From Datura wrightii (Eukaryota > Streptophyta > Magnoliopsida > Solanales > Solanaceae), in assembly GCA_035772735.1 (NCBI GenBank), contig JASDFA010000016.1, forward strand, positions 177,139,001 to 177,203,000: 64,000 bases of DNA, written 5' to 3'. Below the pieces are notes generated by a model. It saw nothing but the letters and a program-made list of their open reading frames with translations. It was not told where the DNA came from and ran no database searches. Below are positions 56,171 to 64,000 of the stretch, piece after piece. Each line of letters begins with the position of its first letter. Within the stretch, counting starts at the first letter, position 1. The position numbers were made by a program, and so were the translations under genes.

Positions 56171-57381
56171 CCTCTACCTTCTGATTTTGTATGGATTCCT
56201 TTAACTTAACCAAAATGGGGTCCTCGTCTTTCGTAGATTTTACATCACTCACCAAGGATGATTTTGATCTATTCTGAATAATAACCACGCCCTCGGTCGA
56301 ATCAACCAATCGAACTCCCAACCTTGCAAGTCGATGCACGTCTTTCACCAGCTCCTTCTTTCCCTCATCTATGTAGGACACACTTGCCATAGAGAGTCTA
56401 CTAAGTGCGTCCGCTACTACATTATCCTTGCCCCGATGGTGAAGCACACTCATATCGTAGTCTTTAAGTAGCTCTAACCACCTCCTTTGTCGAAGATTGA
56501 GATCCTTCTGGGCAAACACATATTGTAGACTCTTATGGTTCACAAATACATCCACGTGGACCCCGTACAAATAATGTCTCCATATCATCAAGGCGAATAC
56601 TACCACGGCCAATTCAAATTCATGGGTCGGATAATACTTCTCATGAACTTTTAGTTGTCTGGAGGTGTATGCTATAACCTTTTTGTGCTACATCAATACA
56701 TACCCAATTTCAATCCGTGACGCATCACAATACACCACGAACTCATCGGTACCCTCCGGTAGAGTTAACACCTGTGCTGAAGTAAGTCAGGTCTTTAACT
56801 CTCGAAAGCTTATCTCACAAGCCTTTGACCATTTGAACTTTACCTTCTTCTAGGTTAGTTTCATCAATGGTGCTGCAATAGATGAAAACCTCTCAACAAA
56901 TCTCCGTTAGTAGCCCACTAAGCCCAAGAAACTCCTGCATCTGAAGGATTCACTAATCAGGCTAATTTTTCACCACTTCTATTTTCTGAGAGTCCACTTG
57001 TGTGCCTTCATTCGATACTACATGGCCCAAAAACGCCACTAAGTTCAAACAAAACTCGTACTTGCTGAATTTAGCATATAATTTATGATCCTTCAAAGTC
57101 TGCAACACCACCCTCAAATGAGCGGCATGCTCCTCCTCGCTCTGCGAGTGTATAAGTATGTCATCAGTGAATATGATCACGAACATGTCTAGGTATGGCT
57201 TGAACACCCTATTCATCAAGTCCATAAAAGCCGCAGGAGCATTCGTTAGTCCAAATGACATAACTACAAACTCATAATGACCGTACCGCGTCCTGAAGGC
57301 TGTCTTCGGGATGTCGCTCTCCCGAACTCTGAGCTGATGGTACCTGGATCTGAGATCTATCTTCGAAAAACACTTGGCACC
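56171..57381 (-). pseudogene. TK5 reverse transcriptase (C-terminal part) and RNase H
   Basis: Stop at about 57380 separates this from the upstream frame. RT continues with SFGLTNAPAAFMDL and the catalytic box IFTDDILIHS (about 57170), where both Asp residues remain. A stop and shifts follow near 56960. RNase H from 56612 shows VFVNHKSLQYVF, with Asn where TK1 has Asp (FTDHKSL), and NVVADALSRLS. Confidence 0.85.
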
Positions 57382-58191
57382 CTAAAGCTGGTCAAACAAT
57401 TCATCGATCTTGGGTAGAGGATACCTGTTCTTTATGGTGACCTTGTTTAATTGCCGATAATCAATACACATACGAAGAGAACCATCTTTCTTTCGGACAA
57501 AGAGAGCTGGTGCACCCCATGGGGATTTGCTTGGTCTAATGAAACCCTTATCCAAAAGATCCTTCAACTCCTTTAGCTCAGCTGGAGCCATTATGTAGGG
57601 AGGAATAGATATAGGTTGTGTGTGGGGAAGAAGGTCAATATCAAAATTGATTTTCCTCTCGGAAGGGATACCCGATAAATCATCAGGGAACACTTCCGGA
57701 TACTCACTTACCACTGGAACCGACTGGATAGTCGGGGTCTCAGACTCAACATCCTTAGCCCTAACTAGATGGTATACGCAACCCTTATAAATCATTTTCC
57801 TAGACTTAAGATAGGAAATAAAATGGCCTACAGGCACGGCCGAACTACCCTTCCATTCTAAGACTGACTCACCTGGAAAATGGAACTCCACCACACGGGT
57901 TCTACAATTAACAGAAGCATAACATGCATACAACCAATCCATGCCGAGAATAATATCAAAGTCAGTCATGGATAACTCTACTAGGTCTGCAGATGTGACT
58001 TTTTGCAATACTGTGATCGGGCAACTTCTATACACCCGCCTTGTTACAACTGAATCACCAACGGGAGTAGAAACTGAGATTGGTTCTGACAGAATTTTGA
58101 GACTGACTCTAAAGCTACTAGCAATATAAGGTGTCAGAAAATATAAGGTAGCCCATGGATCTAACAAAGCATAAGCATCAAGATGAAACAC
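57382..58191 (-). pseudogene. TK5 protease and start of RT, open frame
   Basis: This open frame of 269 residues starts at an internal Met. The protease motif reads LLDPWATLYFLTPYIA, with Trp replacing the catalytic-loop Gly. DFDIILGMDWLYACYA follows at about residues 79-94. The linker YLKSRKMIYKGCVYHL leads to RT (MAPAELKELKDLL, SPWGAPALF, CIDYRQLNKVTIKNRYPLPK). Length and order are as in TK1, where stops break the same region. Confidence 0.86.
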
Positions 58192-59443
58192 TCATAACAT
58201 ACCAGTAACCACATCCAGTGAAGTCCCCTGTTCCTGACTTGAAGCGAGGGCATAGAATCTGTTTTGGCGCTATCTGCCACCCCCACTAGTGGATACCCCA
58301 TACAGAGCTGAATGTGCTGGAGCTACTGATGACCTGGTAGTTTGTGCACGACCTCTGTCATCATCCTGTCTAGCAAATGGATATGCTCGGCGCATGTGGC
58401 CGGATCTACCGCACCTATAACAGATATCTGAGCTGAGTAAGCACTCCCCAACATGACTCTTTCAACACTTCCCACAGAATGGAAATGTGCGCTCTACCCG
58501 TATGCCCCTCTAGTCTCTCGAAACTGAGGCCCTACTCCTCTAATCACCCTTGGTTCCGGATGAAACACTAGCTGGTGATGGTGTTGGAGCTAGTGACCTT
58601 TGCTGAATCTGAGGGTAGTGACCACCACCGAACCTCTGCTGAGTGAACCCATAGTTATCTGTCCGAGCCCTTTTGGCCTCTCTCCCTCATATGCGCTGCC
58701 TCCATCTGCTGGGTGTACAATACTATCCGAGGGAAATCCATATCCTGGTGAAGCATAGCGGTCCTGCAATCTTTGTCCAAATAGTTTGCCACCCTATGAA
58801 TAAACCTTCTCACTCGTGCCCTCTAATCAACCACTAACTCTGTGGCGTATCTTGACAAGCAAGTGAACTCAATGGCATACTCTTGTACCTCTATCTTCAC
58901 TTTCTTAAGATTCACGAACTCGGCTGCCTCTAATTCCCTCATCTCACGAGGGAAGAACCGATCTAGGAATGCAACATGAAACTCCTCCCAAGTGACAAGG
59001 CCTTCTCTGGCGGCCCTACTATCTTTCCACTATCGAAACCAGATGTGTGTGACCCCTTTCAATTGATATGAAGCCAACTCAGCACACTCAACTCCATTCA
59101 CCCCCATGACCTGGTTGATCTTCACAATCTTATCAATGAACTCATGCGGGTCCTTATCTACTTTTGACCCAAGGAACTCTAGCAGGTCCGTTCTCAAGAA
59201 ATCTATAACTCAAGCTTCAACCATATTTTCATTTTGCGGAATATGCGCCATCACCTACTAGTTGACCTAAGCGGTCAAGGCCTGTGCTAACATCTGAATA
59301 ACTGCCCGAAATTCAACATGGGCAACCAGCTCTGGTGCATGGTGCTCCTAGACAGGTGGGGCTTGTTGGTGCCTGTATCTGTTGCCATCCCCGTGGCCAT
59401 TTCCATTCCCATTCCTTCTACCGTTAACTCTGCGGGGAGACAT
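58192..59443 (-). pseudogene. gag: TK5 gag
   Basis: The ATG at 59443 opens MSPRRVNGRRNGNGNG, as in TK6 MPPRRV. The start is supported by the adjacent splice-acceptor-like sequence. The capsid region is present with several stops (HQLKGVTHI-type motif near 59060, FLDRFFPREMREL-type motif near 58950, and a KYATELV-type segment near 58860). A zinc-knuckle-like region with altered residues lies near 58390-58490. Frames change at least three times. Confidence 0.78.
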
Positions 59444-59473
59444 GATTCTACAATTGCAAATAGCACAAGTTAG
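59444..59473 (-). promoter_or_regulatory. Predicted 3' splice site before TK5 gag
   Basis: On the minus strand CTAAC (59473-59469) is followed by a T-rich stretch and ttgtag. The AG ends at 59448, 22 nt after the branch A at 59470, and aatc then ATG follows. The layout is identical to TK2. Confidence 0.5.
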
Positions 59474-59635
59474 AAGGATAGGGGTTACATTTCATTGTAC
59501 GACATAGATCATGAAAGAAGGGAACATTTTCTAAACATCTAGTAGTCTGTTTGTCATAAGTGTGGCGCGCTTCACACCCATGAAAAAAGACTCTACTTAA
59601 CGCGACTTTCAAACACCCTAGGACACATCAAACCT

Positions 59636-59648
59636 GGCTCTGATACCA
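59636..59648 (-). other. TK5 primer-binding site (initiator Met-tRNA type)
   Basis: The minus-strand tggtatcagagcc lies 4 nt from the LTR end. It is the best-preserved primer site of the TK group. Confidence 0.9.
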
Positions 59649-59652
59649 AGTT

Positions 59653-61887
59653 TGTCACAACTCGGACATAGACCCGGATTGCAACACAGCATAAGGAGCC
59701 CCGAGAGACACCAAGTCGAACCATGACATGAACATACATCTATCTTAATCCAGTAAAGAGGAATACTCAACATGATAACATAGAGGAAGCATAATCATAA
59801 CATAACATGGAAAGAGAAACGAACTTTATACATGAAAGTTGAATACTACACATAGTTTGAAAGCCTCTAAAATATCATATGGGTTGATGGGATAACACCC
59901 CCAACTAACCCGACAAGTATGGAAACTGAACATAAAGAGATAACTGATATCAACTGGTCCTCGATGAATGAGGACTCACCAATGAGCTAGATGCTAACTG
60001 CGAGAATGAGCTAATGACGGTGCTGGATCTGAATATCAGAGCGTGTATCATGAAACGATACAACATAAAGTGTGCCGTCAGTACGTGAAATGTACCGAGA
60101 ATGTAAGGTAAGTAAAACGGACATTTGTAATGCATAAAAGATCATAAGAGTAGGAAAACATGCTCATATCATAAACATCATGATCTAACATAAGGCTCAA
60201 GGTTTTCAAAACATTCGTAAACCAATCAATATCATAATCGTACAAGAAAACTTTATAAAACATAACTTGAGTCAAGGTAACATAAACATAACCATGCATA
60301 AATCATGAGGAACAATGGGAGGATGCGTCATAACTGACACCATCATGGTAGAGCCTTACATGACGCCCCAACTATCTCACTCAAGTGAGTAGAGTCGTCC
60401 CAGGCTCCCTAGGCAAGGGATGTGCATTATGTGATATCACGAAAGAGGGGATCCATTAACATTGTAATGTATCAACATGAACCTATAGTGGCATGTAGTT
60501 ATGAGACACCGGCGTAGTCCTTTGAATGTTGGGCTACTCGATACTATACACTGCTCTAAAAAACATGCACATTAGGCTCGTAGATAAATTATAAACGTCA
60601 TTCATGAGATTCATGGCCAAATAAATATTAACTTCGTTGATCCCCATTTATATACATGCTTATCCATGAACCAAGGGCCCGTAAATCAGCCAACGTCATA
60701 AATCAATCAATCATGAGATCCATATCATAAATCATAAATCATGCTTGAACATATAGGCATTGCCCAATACTTTAACATGCTTGAAAATAGTCAATTCATT
60801 TGAAAACATGATCATAAACATGGGTAACTTGAAAACATGCTTTTCATCATTAATACTTCATCATACATGAAGATGCATCACGAATCCCGACTTTCACAAA
60901 CTTATCATAAATGGGCATTTTAAATTGATAAAGCTTGAAATATCATTTTAATGAAAACACTGTAAAACTTTCCCATGAATCATAATTCAATAGTAAAAAC
61001 TCATTTAGATCATACCCATGTAGAGAATTAGGAAATTTCATGCATTGGGTTAAAACCGCATAGAATCATCATAGGAATTTTCATGATTTAGAGAGAGTCT
61101 GGTCATGGGTGTGAACGGATTCACCCATTCATAACCCTACATACCTGATTAAAGTTGATTCTTACACTTCTTTGTTAATTGGAAGGGCTTAAGGTTGATC
61201 TCTTCTCTAATTTCTCTAACTATGCATGCATGGGTTTAGAATAGGAAAGAATGACTTAACCTATCTTAATACACTTTGAAAATAACTTAAAACGACATAG
61301 TATAGGACCTTAGAGCATAGGAATGATGAGAATACCCTTAATAACTTCACAGAAGACTGCTCGTCAGTCCCCACGAGGGACCTAATGAGTCGTTGCCACT
61401 AACCACGGGTCGTTACATCAATCATTGGGTACACTGTCGAGGTTTCACCTAAAACTCATGACGAGCCATCATACGAATTATTGTCGGTGACCACGACTCG
61501 TGGTCACCACTCGTCATCTACACTACCTCAAACCTTAGATCATTAATTAATTGCTAACAACGATTCACGTAACAAATCGTGGTGTCTGACCATGAATCGT
61601 GGGGGTCTATCCGTAAGGTACACTGCCACATAAACTCCTCCTTCCAATTTCCCTTTTCCATGGCTGACTCAACGGGTCGTGGGGTCTGACCACGACTCGT
61701 GGTCATGCCCGTGGTGAACCCATGAATAATTTTTCAACTCAAGTCTAGTACCTCACCACGAGTCACCTTACAACTTGTGGTCTTCCCCATGGATCACAGA
61801 ACGACTCGTTCTATGACCTGGTGTAGAATTTATAGTTTTTTCCATTTCAACTCTTGAGTCTGATCTTTGGGCTTTCCGGGTATAACA
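59653..61887 (-). repeat. TK5 5' LTR
   Basis: This 2235-bp LTR reads tgtcacaactcgg ... gggtataaca on the plus strand. The U3 part (about 61360-61810) is dense in cacgactcgtgg-type words. The donor-hairpin module is at 61105-61147. It ends with a perfect target duplication. Confidence 0.92.
61105..61147 (-). promoter_or_regulatory. Predicted leader 5' splice site with perfect hairpin
   Basis: On the minus strand CAG|GTATGT has its intron G at 61144. The stem atgggtg (61128-61122) pairs with cacccat (61111-61105), 7 bp perfect, and starts 16 nt after the donor. Predicted intron to the acceptor at 59448 is about 1.7 kb. Confidence 0.55.
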
Positions 61888-61892
61888 TTAGT
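61888..61892. repeat. Target-site duplication of TK5 (right copy)
   Basis: The sequence ttagt is identical to 53410-53414. Confidence 0.92.
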
Positions 61893-62271
61893 CTCTTCTG
61901 GATGTAGTTTAGTAGAAGTACAACGTTGATTCCTCATCTTTTGAGGACCGGAGTTAGTTTCTCATTTCAATTGTATTTTGTCACTTTAGTTTCAGACTCT
62001 AGAGCCAGTTGGGTGCTTGTCCCAACAACTTATCATTAGTAGAGGCTTTCAGAAAGAGTATTAAAATTCAATTTATGACTCAGTGTTTGCCAAATTTTAT
62101 TAGTATTCAATCCAGTATTTACTCATGTAATGTTTTGTATGTTCAATTAGCTTTTACTCAGTTTTCTATCTTCAGATTATGTTAGTATTATGCTATTCCA
62201 TGGGTTAGCTTGGGGTTGCTTGTGACTCCAATCACTGTGTCGCATCCAGGATATAGACTCGGGTCATGAAA
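61893..62271 (+). repeat. TK6 5' LTR, second part
   Basis: This resumes the TK6 LTR. It contains ccatgggttagcttgg and gactcgggtcatgaa, matching the ends of the other TK LTRs. It is followed by the aact spacer and the primer site. Confidence 0.85.
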
Positions 62272-62275
62272 AACT

Positions 62276-62288
62276 TGGCATCAGAGCA
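62276..62288 (+). other. TK6 primer-binding site (initiator Met-tRNA type)
   Basis: The sequence tggcatcagagca differs from the TK5 site by two bases. It lies 4 nt after the LTR. Confidence 0.82.
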
Positions 62289-62425
62289 TCAGGTTTAGAG
62301 TGTCCTTGGGTGTTTGAAACTCACATCAAGTTGAGTCTTTTTCATGGGTGTGAGGTATTTTAGGAAACTTTCCTTTTTTCACTTTCTTATCGTGTGATAG
62401 AGTGTGAGATTCTAAGAATATCCTT

Positions 62426-62454
62426 CTGACTTATGCTTTGTACGTGCGTAGAAA
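62426..62454 (+). promoter_or_regulatory. Predicted 3' splice site before TK6 gag
   Basis: CTGAC is at 62426-62430 and the AG ends at 62451, 22 nt after the branch A. It is followed by aaa and the ATG at 62455. Confidence 0.5.
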
Positions 62455-63560
62455 ATGCCTCCAAGGCGAGTTAAATACAAAAGGAATGGAAATGGAGATC
62501 GAAAAGCCCCGCCAGCTCCAGTAGCCCCACAAGGCCAGCAGGTGCCACATGCTGAGTGGGCTGCATTTCAGCTACTCTCCCAGGCTGTGACCAACCAGGT
62601 CAGCCAGAAAGTCGTGGCACCTGCCAGTACCAGTGGAATTGCAGATGCTACCAGAGTTTGGGATTTTACTCAAATGAATCCCCTAGAATTTCATGGGTTT
62701 AAGGTAGAAGAGGACCCACAGAACTTTATTGATGAGGTTCAAAAGATCACTCAAATCATGGGTGTTACCTCCATCGAAGGTGCAGACTTAGCCGCCCATC
62801 AGTTGAAAGGGGTGGCTCAGATATGGTAATGTTAGTGCAAGGAAGGGAGACATGATGATACAGGTCTAGTAACATGGGATGAGTTCATGACGGTATTCTT
62901 GGATAGATTTTTCCCCCGTGAGTTGAGGATAGCTAAGGTAGCGGAGTTCATTAATCTGAAGCAGAACTCCATGACTGTTAAGGAGTATGACCTAAAGTTT
63001 ACTCAGCTCTCCAGGTATGCTCCAAAGATGGTAGAGGAACCCAGGTCTTAGATGAGCAAATTTGTGCCAGGAGTCTCAAACTTAGTGGTAAAGGAGTGCA
63101 GGAGTAGCGTCATGCTGATTAGTGATATGGATATCTCTAGGCTCATGATTTATGCTCAACAAATTGAGGAGGAGGAATTGAAAGAAATATAAAGGGAGAG
63201 TAAGCAGGCAAGGACAGGTTAGTTGGAGTATTTTCACCAGAGATCAGGTTATGGTTGTTGCCCACAGCAGCAGCAGAGACCTCCAGCACCCTCTTCATCC
63301 AATGCTCCTTCTTCCAAGCCCCATAAAGATTGGAAAGGTGGAGCATCAGACTCTCAGTCTCAAAGCCATGTATCTAGTAACCACACTTTTCCAGCATGCC
63401 CGAGGGGTGCTTTGGTTGTGGTCAGATGGGTAACAGGTTAAAAGAGTGGCCGTTAACTGGATGCGGGAAGACACAGTCTACCATATTAGCAACACCAATA
63501 GGTCGCCCAACTCAGTAAGGTACTATTTCAGGAATATGTGGTGGTCAATGCTAGAATTGC
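62455..63560 (+). pseudogene. gag: TK6 gag
   Basis: The first 124 residues are open from MPPRRVKYKRNGNG: a basic amino end, a Pro/Gln-rich stretch, and the capsid start NPLEFHGFKVEEDPQNFIDE, HQLKGVAQIW. A stop at 62827 and one near 63050 (PRS, stop, MSKFVPG) interrupt an otherwise constant frame (FLDRFFPRELRIAKVAEF, MTVKEYDLKFTQLSRYAPKM) running to 63440 through a Gln/Pro/Ser-rich linker. The zinc knuckle is shifted out of frame and degraded (CFGCGQMGN, where His and the last Cys are lost). It has the longest intact gag amino end in the window. Confidence 0.86.
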
Positions 63561-64000
63561 TTTTATGCCTTATTTTCTCGTCACGACCAGAAAAACTCAC
63601 CTGACGTAGTCATTTGTATATTACGTCTATTCTAGATTAATGTTTACGCTTTACTAGATCTAGGATCCACACTCTCCTTCATGACTCCTTACATTGCAGT
63701 TTATTTTGATATTAGTCTAGAAATTCTCTCAAAACCATTTCAAGTCTCTACTTATGTTGGTGAGTCCATTATAGCTAGTTGGGTTCGCAGAACCTGTCCG
63801 GTCAGAATTTTACAGAAAGTCACCACAGTTGATCTAGTAGAGTTAGATATGGTTGATTATGATCTCATTCTTGGTATGGACTGGTTACACTCTTTTTATG
63901 CCTCAGTCAACTACAGGACTAGGGTCGTTAAGTTCTAGTTCCCGAATGAACCAGCCCTAGAGCGGAAGGGTAGTACCTTAGCACCTAAGAGTTAGTTTAT
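63561..64000 (+). pseudogene. TK6 protease, cut by window edge
   Basis: The motif LLDLGSTLSFMTPYIA begins near 63650. VDLVELDMVDYDLILGMDWLHSFYASVNY follows in the frame opened at 63681. A TAG at about 63937 interrupts it in the linker. The rest of pol would lie to the right. Confidence 0.82.

Larger units (their letters stand above)
53415..61887 (-). mobile_element. TK5: chromovirus inserted in TK6 LTR
   Basis: This minus-strand element of 8473 bp has a perfect 5-bp duplication. Its 5' LTR is 59653-61887, primer site 59636-59648, gag, protease, RT, RNase H, integrase and chromodomain 59443-54813, polypurine tract 54566-54580, and shortened 3' LTR 53415-54565. The LTRs differ at about 29 of the first 295 positions by hand count, so it is clearly older than At1 and At2. 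Confidence 0.9.

Noticed and set aside
1..64000. Ordinary host protein-coding genes
   Set aside because: All frames with recognisable domains belong to retroelements. The remaining frames are short, overlap LTRs or lie antisense to element genes.

Overview
This is a plant nuclear window made of nested LTR retrotransposons. I see no ordinary host gene, tRNA, rRNA or CRISPR array. The chromodomain-bearing Ty3/gypsy polyproteins, initiator-Met-tRNA primer sites, Athila-type gag-protease genes with Asp-tRNA-type primer sites, and the AT-rich background indicate a dicot with a large, repeat-rich genome. A Solanaceae-like genome is plausible but not proven. Every polyprotein seen has stops or frameshifts. 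I use these names: A (Athila-type, 3' end only), TK1, TK2, TK5 and TK6 (related Tekay/Del-like chromoviruses), E3 (a different chromovirus), At1 and At2 (Athila-type, minus strand) and E4 (Athila-type, plus strand).

Layout. 1-1822 is the 3' end and LTR of A, inserted in the gag of TK1. TK1 gag-pol runs to 6173, followed by its LTR (6417-8276) and then a 5'-truncated LTR (8277-9369) that leads into TK2 (9374-16600). This TK1/TK2 block ends inside the gag of E3. E3 (16601-18689, resuming 35914-38651, then an LTR) is split in its reverse transcriptase by At2 (18690-35908, perfect 5-bp duplication tgcac). At2 is split in its own 3' LTR by At1 (19738-29422, duplication ttatg/ttatt). A hAT-like non-autonomous transposon (about 40118-41069) lies between the E3 LTR and E4 (41141-49728). 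A 30-bp minisatellite and an unresolved stretch follow. The 5' LTR of TK6 (51677-62271) is split by TK5 (53415-61887, perfect duplication ttagt), and TK6 gag-protease runs off the right edge.

Two patterns stand out. First, the TK-type LTRs carry a 5' splice-site consensus (AG|GTATGT) followed, always 16 nt downstream, by a hairpin whose stem sequence changes while pairing is kept. The three visible TK gag genes start 3-4 nt after a 3' splice site with a CTRAC branch motif exactly 22 nt upstream. Together these suggest a leader intron that separates a spliced gag mRNA from the unspliced genomic RNA. Second, At1 and E4 share the order gag-protease / conserved block / U3-like palindrome cluster / splice donor / ORF3, with no reverse transcriptase, RNase H or integrase between. 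This looks like an established pol-less lineage with an internal promoter-like module for ORF3.

All family assignments come from motif reading. No database search or alignment program was run, and divergence figures are hand counts over short stretches.
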